Source: Roseococcus pinisoli
Lineage (GTDB): Bacteria; Pseudomonadota; Alphaproteobacteria; Acetobacterales; Acetobacteraceae
DNA length: 64,000 nucleotides
Assembly (NCBI RefSeq): GCF_018413645.1
Contig: NZ_JAHCDA010000001.1
Coordinates: forward strand, 124,001 to 188,000
Direction: 5' to 3'
Shown: piece by piece, positions 1 through 8,425 of the stretch
Layout: each line of letters starts with the position of its first letter
Numbering within the stretch: position 1 is the first letter of the stretch
The notes under the pieces: generated by a model
The model's input: the letters and a program-made list of their open reading frames with translations, nothing else
Told to the model about the DNA's origin: nothing
The model's database searches: none
Position numbers and translations under genes: made by a program

Positions 1-855
1 AGCCCGACGCCAGCGCATTTCCTCGCCGGGGGCGCGGTGCTGGGCGCCAACCGCAAGGTCTCGCAGCTCGTGCACCTGGCGGCCGAGGCCCAGCACCCGG
101 CCCTCGTCGTCGCCGATGCCGACATGCGCTGCGCGCCGGACTGGCTGACCGCGGTGACGGCGCCGCTGGCCGATCCCGAAACCGGTCTCGTCACCTGCCT
201 CTATCGCGGCGAGGCCGCCGATGACGGCGCCTGGTCCCGGCTGGCCGCGCTCGGCATCGACTGGCACTTCCTGCCCAATGCCGCGCTGGGCGAGAGCCTC
301 GGCAAGGCCCAGGGCTGCTACGGCGCCACCATGGCCCTGCGGCGCGACGCGCTGGAGCAGATCGGCGGCTTCGAGCCGCTGCTGCCCTTGCTGGCCGACG
401 ATCATGCACTGGGTGCCGCGGTGCGCCGGCTCGGCCTGCGCGTGGAGGTTTCGCCGTCGATCCCCGTCCATGTGATGCACGAGCCGAGCCTGGCTGCGCT
501 CTGGGCCCATGAGCTGCGCTGGGCGCGGACGCTGCGTCTGCTGAATTTCCCGGGCTTCCTGGGCCTAGGCCTGACGCATCCGCTGCCCTGGGCGCTGCTG
601 GCCTTCGCCCTTTCGCCCAGCGACTGGACGGTCGGCGCCCTGGCCATCGCGCTGGGCGCCCGCTGGGCGCTGGCCTCGGGCGTGGATTCCGCGCTGGGCG
701 TGGCCGGCGGCTGGCGGCGCTGGGCCTGGCTGCCCGTCCGCGACCTGCTCTCCTTCGCCATCTGGCTGACGGCCCTGGCCCGCGGCCAGGTCGTCTGGCG
801 CGACCGCCGCTACCGCATCGGCCCCAATGGCGAGATGGTGGAGGAGGCCCGGTGA
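1..855 (+). CDS. hpnI: Hopanoid-associated glycosyltransferase HpnI, 5' truncated by window edge
   Basis: Family 2 glycosyltransferase, open from base 1, so the true start lies outside the window; 284 residues are visible. The HpnI family adds N-acetylglucosamine to bacteriohopanetetrol at the membrane. Visible marks are the metal-binding DADMRCAPDW stretch, an acceptor-site segment CYGATMALRRDALEQIGGF, a DDHALG acid motif, an ELRWARTLR motif like the QxxRW of processive GT2 enzymes, and C-terminal hydrophobic segments. The stop overlaps the GTG of the following HpnK-like gene by four bases (GTGA). That neighbour is what separates HpnI from other GT2 enzymes. Confidence 0.78.
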   Translation, partial: SPTPAHFLAGGAVLGANRKVSQLVHLAAEAQHPALVVADADMRCAPDWLTAVTAPLADPETGLVTCLYRGEAADDGAWSRLAALGIDWHFLPNAALGESLGKAQGCYGATMALRRDALEQIGGFEPLLPLLADDHALGAAVRRLGLRVEVSPSIPVHVMHEPSLAALWAHELRWARTLRLLNFPGFLGLGLTHPLPWALLAFALSPSDWTVGALAIALGARWALASGVDSALGVAGGWRRWAWLPVRDLLSFAIWLTALARGQVVWRDRRYRIGPNGEMVEEAR

Positions 856-1700
856 GGCGCCTCATCCTCAATGCCGACGACCTCGGCCTCGCCGCCGAGA
901 CCAATGAGGGGATCGAGCGCGCCCATCGCGAGGGCGTGCTGACGGCCGCCAGCCTCATGACCGGTGAGGCCGGCTTCGAGGAGGGCGTGCGCGTGGCGCG
1001 GGCCAATCCCGGCCTGGCGGTCGGGCTGCACCTGACGCTGACGGATGGCGTGCCCACCCTCCCCGCCGCGCAGCTCCCGTCGCTGACGCAAAGGAACGGC
1101 CGCTTCCGCGACGACATGGCGGGCATGGGGCTGACGCTCGCCGTCTCGCGCGAGGCCCGCGCGGAGCTGGCGGCCGAGGTCGCGGCCCAGATGGCCCGCT
1201 TCGCCGAGACCGGCCTGCCCTGCGACCATGTGAACGCGCACAAGCACTATCACCTGCATCCGAACATCGCGGCCGCGCTAATCCGCGCCGCCGCGGCGGC
1301 GGGCATGCGCTGCCTGCGGCTGCCCTGGGAGCCAGGCACGCTCGTCCGCGCCATCGAGGCCGAGGCGCCGGGCACGGGTGAATGGGCCATCCGCCCCTGG
1401 TGCCGCTTCCTGCGCCGGCGGGCCGCGCGCCACGGCCTCGTGGCGCCGGACCGCGTGGTCGGCCTCGCCTGGTCCGGCCATTTCACGGCCGACCGCCTGC
1501 TCGGCGTGCTGCCGCACCTGCCCGACGGCGTGACGGAGCTCTACTTCCACCCGGCCACGGCCGGCGGCTTTTCCGGCAGCGCCCCGGGCTACGACTACCC
1601 GGGCGAGCTCGCCGCGCTGATCGACCCTCGCGTGGCCGAGGCGCTGGCCGGCACGCCCCGCGGCGGCTACGCGGCCATGCTCTTGCCGAACGCCGCCTGA
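852..1700 (+). CDS. hpnK: Hopanoid biosynthesis-associated deacetylase HpnK (YdjC/ChbG family)
   Basis: 282 residues of the YdjC/ChbG carbohydrate deacetylase family. HpnK is the expected partner of HpnI and deacetylates the GlcNAc-bacteriohopanetetrol it makes. The metal and catalytic signature is clear: NADDLG near residue 9, GLHLTLTDG near residue 59, and the histidine-rich HVNAHKHYHLHP near residue 130. It starts with GTG inside the hpnI stop, implying translational coupling. The radical-SAM partner HpnJ is not seen in the window. Confidence 0.85.
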   Translation: MRRLILNADDLGLAAETNEGIERAHREGVLTAASLMTGEAGFEEGVRVARANPGLAVGLHLTLTDGVPTLPAAQLPSLTQRNGRFRDDMAGMGLTLAVSREARAELAAEVAAQMARFAETGLPCDHVNAHKHYHLHPNIAAALIRAAAAAGMRCLRLPWEPGTLVRAIEAEAPGTGEWAIRPWCRFLRRRAARHGLVAPDRVVGLAWSGHFTADRLLGVLPHLPDGVTELYFHPATAGGFSGSAPGYDYPGELAALIDPRVAEALAGTPRGGYAAMLLPNAA

Positions 1701-1717
1701 CGCCTCAGGAAGGCCGG

Positions 1718-2503
1718 GTGAGCCCGTTTCCGATTTCCGAGCAGATTCCGCGCGTCGCCCTCGTCACCGGGGGTGCGAAGCGGCTCGGCCGGGCCATCGC
1801 CCTGGCGCTGGCCGGGGCGGGCTTCGACGTCGCGATCCACTACAACGGCTCGGTCGGCGAAGCCGAGGCGCTGGCGGCGGAGATCACGCGGCTCGGCCGC
1901 CGTGCCGCCGCCTTCCAGGCCGATCTCACCCAGGAGGCCGAGGTCGTCGGCCTGCTGCCGGCCGTCCGCGCGGCGCTCGGGCCTGTCGGCGTGCTGGTGA
2001 ACAATGCCAGCACCTTCGAGCGTGACGAGTGGGACGATGCCACCCGCGCCAGCTGGGACCTGCACCTGGAGCCCAATCTCCGCTCACCCTTCGTGCTCAT
2101 GCAGGATTTCGCCCGCGGCCTGCCCGAGGCGGCCGAGGGCGTTGTGATCAACATGCTGGACCAGCGCGTCCTGTCGCTGACGCCGCATTTCGTCACCTAC
2201 ACCGTCTCCAAGGCCGGCCTCTGGGCGCTCACGCAGCAGATGGCCCTGGCGCTCGCGCCCCGCATCCGCGTGAACGGCATCGGCCCCGGCCCGACCCTGC
2301 CGAGCCCGCGCCAGACCGCCGCGCAGTTCGAGCGGCAATGCGCCTCGGTGCCGCTGCGGCGGGGCAGCTCCCCGGAGGAGATTGGTGCGGCGGCGCTGGC
2401 GCTGGTCGCGCTGCCCTCGGTCACCGGCCAGATCCTCACCCTCGACGGCGGCCAGCATCTCCAATGGGCCCCGGGCGGCGGCGCAGGGGGGATGGCCGAA
2501 TGA
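1718..2503 (+). CDS. Pteridine-reductase-like short-chain dehydrogenase (FolM/PTR1 type)
   Basis: SDR of 261 residues beginning at GTG, with an AGGAAGG ribosome binding site just upstream. The N-terminal nucleotide motif is TGGAKRLG, the TGxxxRLG form typical of pteridine reductases. NNAST and the YTVSK active site follow. The usual catalytic Ser is replaced by Asp in INMLDQR, as in PTR1-type enzymes, where Asp-Tyr-Lys work together. The gene overlaps folB by four bases (ATGA), which fits reduction of dihydromonapterin or dihydrofolate. A generic SDR cannot be fully excluded. Confidence 0.75.
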   Translation: MSPFPISEQIPRVALVTGGAKRLGRAIALALAGAGFDVAIHYNGSVGEAEALAAEITRLGRRAAAFQADLTQEAEVVGLLPAVRAALGPVGVLVNNASTFERDEWDDATRASWDLHLEPNLRSPFVLMQDFARGLPEAAEGVVINMLDQRVLSLTPHFVTYTVSKAGLWALTQQMALALAPRIRVNGIGPGPTLPSPRQTAAQFERQCASVPLRRGSSPEEIGAAALALVALPSVTGQILTLDGGQHLQWAPGGGAGGMAE

Positions 2504-2982
2504 CCATCGCGGACTATGTTGCGCCGCCCCGCACTTCGGCGCCTCGGAACCCCGACATGACCAGTGTCACCCCGCCTGCCCCCCTTCCCTCGAACGGGAC
2601 CCTGAAGCTCCGCCAGGTCTTCGTCCGTGGCCTCGAGCTCCAGGCGCGCCTCGGCATCTATGCGCACGAGAAGGTCGGGCCGCAGCGGATCCGCGTGCAT
2701 ATCGACCTGGCCGTGGTGGACGAGAGCGCAGCCGTGGGTATCGGGCCCGACGACCTCAGCCGCGTCGTGAACTACGAGCGCGTGGTCTACGCCGCCCGCG
2801 AGGCGGTGGCCCGGGGGCACGTCCTGCTGGTAGAAACCCTGGCTGAGACGATCGCGGCCGCCGCGCTGGAGGATCCGAGGGTCCGCACGGCGCGCGTCTC
2901 CATCGAGAAGCCGGACGCCTTCGCCGATGCCGAGACGGTGGGCGTGACGATCGAGCGCACGCGGGATCAGACGAACCTCTGA
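2500..2982 (+). CDS. folB: Dihydroneopterin aldolase
   Basis: 160 residues; converts 7,8-dihydroneopterin to 6-hydroxymethyl-dihydropterin and glycolaldehyde in folate synthesis. After a roughly 40-residue variable N-terminal extension come VRGLELQARLGIYAHEKVG, the central VVNYERVVYAAREAV helix, LVETLAETIAAAAL with the pterin-binding Glu, and the strand VSIEKPDAFADAETVGV. The ATG lies in the stop of the preceding SDR. A second ATG at codon 20 would trim the extension. It is the last gene before the 1.5-kb repeat region. Confidence 0.88.
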   Translation: MTIADYVAPPRTSAPRNPDMTSVTPPAPLPSNGTLKLRQVFVRGLELQARLGIYAHEKVGPQRIRVHIDLAVVDESAAVGIGPDDLSRVVNYERVVYAAREAVARGHVLLVETLAETIAAAALEDPRVRTARVSIEKPDAFADAETVGVTIERTRDQTNL

Positions 2983-3065
2983 GGTCCTTCTATCGGAACT
3001 GACTATCGCCCGCTGCGCCTTGGGGTGCGGGCGGAGTCAAGCTTGTTTTCGCTGTCGCGAACGAA

Positions 3066-3295
3066 TCATCCACCGCTCGGCCCGGAATCCCCAGGTGCCT
3101 TGATTCGGCAACATTTTTTGAAAATCGGCCGACGCAAGCAAGCTTTCATCGAAAAAATCCCAATGAAATCAACAGATTTCCCGGATGCCTGAAATATGGT
3201 CAATTCGACGGAAATCCAGCTTAGACGCCGTGTAAGAGCCTGTCCGCACCAAGTACCCCACAGCCTTATCCACAGGCCCCGGGGATAGTTGGAAG
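3066..3295 (+). repeat. Direct repeat unit 1 (AT-rich stretch plus DnaA box)
   Basis: First of three diverged copies. Landmarks: TCATCCACCGCT at 3066, GATTCGGCAACATTTT at 3102, T/A runs to about 3200, TCAATTCGA at 3200, CCCACAG then TTATCCACA at 3266, and GGGGATAGTTGGAAG at 3281. The distances 3102 to 3266 (164), 3200 to 3266 (66) and 3266 to 3281 (15) are matched in the other units to within one base. Confidence 0.85.
3266..3274 (+). promoter_or_regulatory. DnaA box, consensus TTATCCACA
   Basis: Perfect match to the high-affinity DnaA box, preceded eleven bases upstream by the related CCCACAG. Lies 15 bases before GGGGATAGTTG, as in both other units. Confidence 0.65.
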
Positions 3296-3584
3296 GTCGG
3301 TATAGGTGGGTTCGGAGACGCTCGCGCCTCCTCCAGAAAGAGGCGCGGCGACGGCCCATGCGCTGCCGCAAGAGAGCGCCAGGAGCCCTCTGGAGCCATC
3401 ACCACCCGACGGAGCCACTTCCCTCACCGGACTTCATGAGGCGCCTCGCACCAGTATCGTGCCGGCGCCTTCCGGGAAGGCCCGTCAGCCCAACCATTCG
3501 CACCGCTATCCTGGCAAAGGGCTTGGGGAGGCCTGGCCAGCTCAAAGTGAGCTCTTCCAGGCCAGACCGACGACGGAACACGCA

Positions 3585-3826
3585 AGCCACCCGCTTTCCG
3601 GCCAATTTTCGAGCGTGTTCGATTCGTCAACACTCACCGTGTCATGGCAGGCAGCGTCAGAAATTCAACAGAATAATAAGAAGCAAAATCAATACGTTGA
3701 ATAATTGCCTCAATTTCAGTCAATTCGATTGAACGCAAGGTTAAACGCCGCGTGAAGGGCCATGCCCACCTCCTCTCCCACAGTGTTTTCCACAGAGTCA
3801 GGGGATAGTTGCAGCCTTGAGCGATC
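3585..3826 (+). repeat. Direct repeat unit 2 (AT-rich stretch plus DnaA box)
   Basis: Second copy: a weaker start near 3585, GATTCGTCAACA at 3621, the longest AT-rich part at about 3656-3735, TCAATTCGA at 3720, TTTTCCACA at 3786, GGGGATAGTTG at 3801, and a tail CTTGAGCGATC shared with unit 3. It is 520 bp after unit 1 and 666 bp before unit 3, measured box to box. Confidence 0.85.
3786..3794 (+). promoter_or_regulatory. DnaA box variant TTTTCCACA
   Basis: One mismatch to TTATCCACA and within the TTWTNCACA consensus. It occupies the same position in its repeat as the two perfect boxes, with CTCCCACAG directly upstream. Confidence 0.55.
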
Positions 3827-4250
3827 CGAAGCCGGCGGGTATGCCAAGGCCCGTCCACCGAGAGCTGATTTTCCTCGGTTCATCAGACTTGTGCCACGGC
3901 CTCATTCACCCGCGGCCGGCACGGTTTGAGGCGATGGGGCGGGGCTTTCCCCTTGCACGTCATGTCGATTGCGGTTCGCCGATGTTCTATTCGCCAGAGG
4001 CGATGGTCCGGAGCCCCTTGCTCACCGGACGGCTCTTTGTTTGCCGAGCTGTCCACGCGCGGCCGGAACCGTCCCACCGCACAGGTCGTCCCCCAGCCAG
4101 GCTCCCGCAATCACCTTAGGCACCCCAACGCAGGCCAGTACGGCACATGCAGTATGGACCTGGCCGCCGCTCCCTTCCGAATCCTCATCACCCCTCCCTC
4201 GCCGGGAAGACAGGTGAGATCCCCTTCGCCTCTTCACCGGAAAGCCGCAG

Positions 4251-4492
4251 TCATCCACCGCTTGGCGCGACCAGCCGCGGCGCATTGATTCGTCAATATT
4301 TTCTTCATCATGGCTGCCTTCATCCGAGGAACGTCAAAATAAAATTCAATAAAATCAATACCCTGAATATCTGCCCTAAATTAAGTCAATTCGACTAAAC
4401 CCCAGCTCATACGCCGCCTGAACGCCCGTCAGCACCATCTCTCCCACAGCCTTATCCACAGGCTCCGGGGATAGTTGGAAGCTTGAGCAATC
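4251..4492 (+). repeat. Direct repeat unit 3 (AT-rich stretch plus DnaA box)
   Basis: Third copy, abutting uvrC: TCATCCACCGCT at 4251, GATTCGTCAATATTTT at 4287, AT-rich DNA at about 4335-4385, TCAATTCGA at 4386, CTCCCACAGCC then TTATCCACA at 4452, GGGGATAGTTGGAAG at 4467, and the tail CTTGAGCAATC. The possible TTG start of uvrC at 4483 lies inside this conserved tail. Confidence 0.87.
4452..4460 (+). promoter_or_regulatory. DnaA box, consensus TTATCCACA
   Basis: Second perfect DnaA box, 55 bases before the chosen uvrC start, in the same context as the box at 3266. If it binds DnaA it could also couple uvrC transcription to DnaA level. Confidence 0.65.
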
Positions 4493-4506
4493 ACACGCCG
4501 AAGGTT

Positions 4507-6426
4507 ATGCGGGGGCCCATGCAACATGAGGAACCGCCGGGGGATCCGCCGGGGGAACCGCAGGCCGAGCCGACCAGCGGCCTCGCCGTGCTGGAGGCCG
4601 TGCTGCCCTCCCTGCCGCTGTCGCCGGGCGTGTACCGGATGCTCGATGGCAAGGGCGACGCGCTCTACGTCGGCAAGGCGCGCGCGCTGCGGAAGCGCGT
4701 CACGAGCTACACCCAGTTCTCCCGCCTGCCCGAGCGCCTGCGCCGCATGGTGCACGAGACGCGCCGCGTGGAGGTCATCACGACCTCTTCCGAGGTCGAG
4801 GCGCTGCTGCTCGAAGCCAACCTCATCAAGAAGCTGAGGCCGCGCTACAACATCGTCCTCAGGGACGACAAATCCTATCCGTGGCTGCTGGTCAGCGACG
4901 ACCATCCCTTCCCGCAGATCGCCAAGCACCGTGGCGAGCGCCGCAAGGGCGCCGCCTATTACGGCCCCTTCGCCAGCGTCTGGGCGGTGAACCAGACCAT
5001 CACGGCGCTGCAGCGCGTCTTCCTGCTGCGCACCTGCCGCGACACCGTCTTCGACACGCGCGACCGGCCCTGCCTGCTCTTCCAGATCAAGCGCTGCTCG
5101 GCCCCCTGCGTCGACCGCGTCTCGAAGGAGGAGTACGGCGCACTGGTCACCGAGGCGAAGCAGTTCCTCGCCGGCGAGGTCCCGACCATCCAGAAGCGCC
5201 TGGCCCGCGAGATGGAGCAGGCCGCCGAGGCGCTGGAATTCGAGCGCGCGGCCTCGCTGCGCGATCGCATCCGCGGCCTCACCCAGATCCAGGGGAACAG
5301 CCGCATCAACATGGACGGCGTGGGCGATGCCGATGTGGTGGCGCTGCACATGGCGGCCGGACAGTCCTGCGTGCAGGTCTTCTTCTTCCGCGGCGGCCGC
5401 AACAACGGCAACCGCCCCTACTTCCTGACCCATGCCCGCACGGACATCACGCCCGAGGAGGTGATGGGCAGCTTCCTCGCCCAGCTCTACGACGACCTGC
5501 CGCCGCCGCCCCTCGTCCTGCTCAGCCACGAGGTCGAGGAGGCCCCGCTGATCGCCGAGGCGCTGGCCGTGAAGGCCGGCCGCAAGGTGGAGCTCCATCG
5601 CCCCCAGCGCGGCGACAAGCGCGAGGTCGTCGTCCATGCCGAGACCAATGCCCGTGAGGCGCTGGAGCGGAAGCTGGCCGAGACCACCGCGCAGGGCCAG
5701 CTGCTGGACGGCGTGCAGAAGCTCTTCGACCTGCCGGAACGGCCCGAGCGGATCGAGGTCTACGACAACAGCCACATCATGGGCACCAACGCCTATGGCG
5801 CCATGATCGTCGGCGGCCCCAACGGCTTCGCGAAGGGCGCCTACCGCAAGTTCAGCATCAAATCCGCCCTCACCCCCGGCGACGACTTCGCCATGATGCG
5901 CGAGGTGCTGGAGCGCCGCTTCGGCCGCGCCCTGAAGGAGGACCCCGCCCGCGCCGAGGAAGGCTGGCCGGACCTGGTGGTGATCGACGGCGGCCAGGGG
6001 CAGCTCAGCGCCGCGCGGGAGATCATGGCCGGCCTCGGCCTGGACGACATCCCGCTGGTCGCCATCGCCAAGGGCGTGGACCGCGACGCCGGTCGCGAAT
6101 GGTTCCACCTGGCCGGCCGCGAGGCCTTCCAGCTGCCGCCGCGCGATCCGGTCCTCTACTACCTCCAGCGCCTGCGCGACGAGGCGCACCGCTTCGCCAT
6201 CAACACGCACCGCGCCGGCCGGGCCAAGGCGCTCACCCGCTCGGAGCTGGACGACGTGCCGGGCGTCGGCCCCAAGGTGAAGCGGGAGCTGCTGAACCAC
6301 TTCGGATCGGCCCGCGGCGTGCGGAATGCGGGGGAACAGGACCTCGCCCAATGCCCCGGCGTGGGCCCCGCCTTGGCACGTCGGATTCACCAGCATTTCC
6401 ACCCGGGCGCAGGCCAAGCTACATAG
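4507..6426 (+). CDS. uvrC: Excinuclease ABC subunit C
   Basis: About 639 residues, normal for UvrC, which makes both incisions in nucleotide excision repair. The GIY-YIG nuclease domain shows [21 protein letters not shown] near residues 40-60. A UVR motif at about 220-255 ([21 protein letters not shown]) contacts UvrB. The RNase H-like domain holds [10 protein letters not shown] and [13 protein letters not shown], and the C-terminus has helix-hairpin-helix repeats ([25 protein letters not shown]). The start is uncertain: ATG 4507, ATG 4519 (preceded by GGGGG) or TTG 4483. The TTG sits in repeat unit 3, so it is disfavoured. Confidence 0.95.
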   Translation: MRGPMQHEEPPGDPPGEPQAEPTSGLAVLEAVLPSLPLSPGVYRMLDGKGDALYVGKARALRKRVTSYTQFSRLPERLRRMVHETRRVEVITTSSEVEALLLEANLIKKLRPRYNIVLRDDKSYPWLLVSDDHPFPQIAKHRGERRKGAAYYGPFASVWAVNQTITALQRVFLLRTCRDTVFDTRDRPCLLFQIKRCSAPCVDRVSKEEYGALVTEAKQFLAGEVPTIQKRLAREMEQAAEALEFERAASLRDRIRGLTQIQGNSRINMDGVGDADVVALHMAAGQSCVQVFFFRGGRNNGNRPYFLTHARTDITPEEVMGSFLAQLYDDLPPPPLVLLSHEVEEAPLIAEALAVKAGRKVELHRPQRGDKREVVVHAETNAREALERKLAETTAQGQLLDGVQKLFDLPERPERIEVYDNSHIMGTNAYGAMIVGGPNGFAKGAYRKFSIKSALTPGDDFAMMREVLERRFGRALKEDPARAEEGWPDLVVIDGGQGQLSAAREIMAGLGLDDIPLVAIAKGVDRDAGREWFHLAGREAFQLPPRDPVLYYLQRLRDEAHRFAINTHRAGRAKALTRSELDDVPGVGPKVKRELLNHFGSARGVRNAGEQDLAQCPGVGPALARRIHQHFHPGAGQAT

Positions 6427-6430
6427 GGGC

Positions 6431-7033
6431 GTGCCGACCGATCTGCCCAACCTCCTGACCGTCTCGCGGATACTCGCGATCCCCCTGCTCGTCCTTTCCG
6501 TGGCCCTCAGGGAGCCATGGGCGGACTTCGCGGCGAGCATGCTGTTCTCCGCAGCTGCCATCACCGACTACTTCGACGGGAAGATCGCGCGCGACCGCAA
6601 GATCGTCTCCGATTTTGGTCGCATGCTGGACCCGATCGCCGATAAACTGCTGGTGGGCGCCGCGCTCATGCTGCTGGCCGGGTTCGACCGGCTGCCCAAC
6701 TGGGCGCTGCTGCCGGCGATTGTCATCATGCTGCGCGAGATCCTGGTCTCGGGCCTGCGCGAATATCTGGCGGGGCTGAATGTCGGCCTGCCGGTCACGG
6801 CGCTGGCGAAGTGGAAGACGGGCTTCCAGATGGGCGCTCTCGGCCTGCTGCTGGCCGGCGAAAGCGGCGCCCGGGTTGTCGGCCTCGACTTCCTGCCAAT
6901 ATCGCTGATCGGCGAGATCATGCTCTGGACGGCAGCGGCACTGACGCTGGTAACGGGTTGGGACTATTGGGTGGCGGGGCTGCATCACGTGAGCCGCGAT
7001 ACCCCCCATCTCGAATCGACCAAGCGGCCTTGA
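6431..7033 (+). CDS. pgsA: CDP-diacylglycerol--glycerol-3-phosphate 3-phosphatidyltransferase
   Basis: 200-residue inner-membrane enzyme making phosphatidylglycerophosphate, the precursor of phosphatidylglycerol and cardiolipin. It carries the full CDP-alcohol phosphatidyltransferase motif D-x2-DG-x2-AR-x8-G-x3-D-x3-D, spelled DYFDGKIAR with GRMLDPIAD following, and several membrane helices. The GTG at 6431 comes four bases after the uvrC stop. The uvrC-pgsA pairing, with moaD-moaE after it, is common in alphaproteobacteria. Confidence 0.93.
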   Translation: MPTDLPNLLTVSRILAIPLLVLSVALREPWADFAASMLFSAAAITDYFDGKIARDRKIVSDFGRMLDPIADKLLVGAALMLLAGFDRLPNWALLPAIVIMLREILVSGLREYLAGLNVGLPVTALAKWKTGFQMGALGLLLAGESGARVVGLDFLPISLIGEIMLWTAAALTLVTGWDYWVAGLHHVSRDTPHLESTKRP

Positions 7034-7086
7034 GAACGTAGGAACCTCGGCGCATGTTGCGTCGCGACAGGTTGCGGGAGTCGAAT

Positions 7087-7710
7087 ATGCGTTTGAACAA
7101 GTCGGGGCCCAAGGTGCTTCTGCTGCTCGGGCTGGGCGCGGCGCTGTCCGGCTGTTCGAGCCTGGAGTCGGGATTCGCCTCGACCACCGGATGGATGTCC
7201 GACCGCTACGGCCCCAGCTGGGGCGGCATGCGCCCGGCCGTGCCGGCCGACAGCCTGACGGTGCAGCGCATCCAGAATCGCGGCGAGGCCGCGGCGCTCC
7301 CGCCCCTCACCACCGAGCCGGGCGATGTCTGGCCGCGCGAGGAAGGTCCCCGCGCCACCCTCGCCAACCCGGACGAGGCCCTGCGCGGCCTGCGGCCGAG
7401 CGAGGACACCCCGCCCCCGCGCCGCCGTGGCAGCGCCGCCCCGGCCGATCCTGTCGTGACGGGCGTCCCGCCCATGCGCGCCTTCGATGCGCCGCCGCCG
7501 GCCCCGCCGCGCGCGGCGCGCACCGATACGCCGCGGAACCAGGGCCAGGTGATCTTCACGCCGCAGGGCCCGGTGAACACGACCGGCGGAACCGACAGGG
7601 TGCAGTCCACGATCTCCCCCCAGGGCCCCGGCGTCGCCATCCGCGACGGCAACATGACCACCATCATCGGCCCGGGCGGCGACGTGCAGCAGGTTCCGAC
7701 GCCGCGCTGA
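7087..7710 (+). CDS. Predicted lipoprotein of unknown function
   Basis: 207 residues with a lipoprotein signal peptide: KSGPK, then LLLLGLGAALSGC, with Cys as the lipidation site near residue 23. The rest is rich in Pro, Arg and Ala with low-complexity stretches (PPPRRRGS, PPPAPPRAAR) and no recognised domain, suggesting a disordered periplasmic protein. ATG 7087 has a GGGAG ribosome site; an earlier in-frame start at 7054 would spoil the signal peptide. It lies between pgsA and moaD and ends five bases before moaD. Confidence 0.7.
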   Translation: MRLNKSGPKVLLLLGLGAALSGCSSLESGFASTTGWMSDRYGPSWGGMRPAVPADSLTVQRIQNRGEAAALPPLTTEPGDVWPREEGPRATLANPDEALRGLRPSEDTPPPRRRGSAAPADPVVTGVPPMRAFDAPPPAPPRAARTDTPRNQGQVIFTPQGPVNTTGGTDRVQSTISPQGPGVAIRDGNMTTIIGPGGDVQQVPTPR

Positions 7711-7714
7711 CGTC

Positions 7715-7966
7715 ATGCAGATCCTCTATTTCGCCTGGGTTCGTGAAAAGGTCGGGGCGGCAGGGGAGGACATGGTGCTGCCGGAGGGCGTGACGGATGT
7801 CGGCGCCCTGATGCGGCACCTGGGATCGCTGAGCCCCCGCCATGCGGAGGCCTTCGCCAATCCCACGGCCATCCGCGCCGCCGTGAACCAGGACTTCGCC
7901 ACGCCCGGCACGCCGGTCTCGGATCGCGACGAGGTGGCCTTCTTCCCTCCCGTCACGGGGGGCTGA
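7715..7966 (+). CDS. moaD: Molybdopterin synthase sulfur-carrier subunit MoaD
   Basis: 83 residues with a ubiquitin-like fold. It ends in the expected PPVTGG: the terminal Gly-Gly is adenylated and thiocarboxylated to give sulfur to precursor Z. The N-terminus MQILYFAWVREKVG is typical. It is followed two bases later by moaE, its partner in molybdopterin synthase. Confidence 0.94.
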   Translation: MQILYFAWVREKVGAAGEDMVLPEGVTDVGALMRHLGSLSPRHAEAFANPTAIRAAVNQDFATPGTPVSDRDEVAFFPPVTGG

Positions 7967-7968
7967 GG

Positions 7969-8412
7969 ATGGGCCGCATCGCCGTGCAGGAGGCGCCCTT
8001 CGATGCCGCCGCCGAGAGCGCGGCGCTGAGCGCGGGCCGCACGGATATCGGCGCGATCGCGAGCTTCGTGGGGCTCTGCCGCGCGGATGACGGCCTCTCG
8101 GCCATGGTGCTCGAGCATTATCCCGCGATGACGGAGCGGGCGCTCGCCCGCCTCGTCGCCGAGGCGGAAGCGCGCTGGCCGCTGACGGGCTGCACCGTGA
8201 TCCACCGCGTGGGCCGGCTGGAGCCGGGCGCGCCCATCGTCCTGGTGCTCACCGCAAGCTCCCACCGCGCGGCCGCGCTGGAATCCTGCGCCTTCCTGAT
8301 CGACTGGCTGAAGACCAAGGCCCCCTTCTGGAAGCGCGAGGAATTCGCCGCCGGCGGCGCGCGCTGGGTCGAGGCCAAGGCTGGGGACGACGCGGCGGCG
8401 GAGCGTTGGTGA
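7969..8412 (+). CDS. moaE: Molybdopterin synthase catalytic subunit MoaE
   Basis: 147 residues; inserts two sulfurs into cyclic pyranopterin monophosphate to form molybdopterin, taking them from MoaD. Family marks are IGAIASFVGLCR near residue 22, MVLEHYPAMTE, IHRVGRLEPG, and the C-terminal active-site region LKTKAPFWKREEF containing the catalytic Lys. It is cotranscribed with moaD, a complete synthase in one pair. Confidence 0.95.
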   Translation: MGRIAVQEAPFDAAAESAALSAGRTDIGAIASFVGLCRADDGLSAMVLEHYPAMTERALARLVAEAEARWPLTGCTVIHRVGRLEPGAPIVLVLTASSHRAAALESCAFLIDWLKTKAPFWKREEFAAGGARWVEAKAGDDAAAERW

Positions 8413-8425
8413 AAGGCCAGCGCTG

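Larger units (their letters stand above)
2983..4506. other. Non-coding region with three DnaA-box repeats: candidate replication origin
   Basis: A 1.5-kb stretch with no convincing gene, far more AT-rich in places than its surroundings. It holds three direct repeats of about 240 bp (3066-3295, 3585-3826, 4251-4492). Each runs from GATTCG(T/G)CAA through an AT-rich stretch to TCAATTCGA, a DnaA box and GGGGATAGTTG, with nearly fixed internal distances. The boxes are TTATCCACA twice and TTTTCCACA once. Repeated DnaA boxes beside AT-rich DNA are the layout of bacterial origins, so oriC is the leading reading. A multi-copy regulatory or structural repeat is the alternative. Flanking housekeeping genes argue against a plasmid origin. 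Confidence 0.5.

Noticed and set aside
3289-3732. Open frames within the repeat region
   Set aside because: They are short, run through the repeats, lack ribosome sites and have no recognisable product; the region reads as non-coding.
4483-4485. TTG as the start of uvrC
   Set aside because: This TTG lies in the conserved tail of repeat unit 3; the same tail in unit 2 precedes no gene.
4429-6564. 711-codon open frame opposite uvrC
   Set aside because: It is antisense to uvrC, shows no domain, and runs into repeat unit 3.
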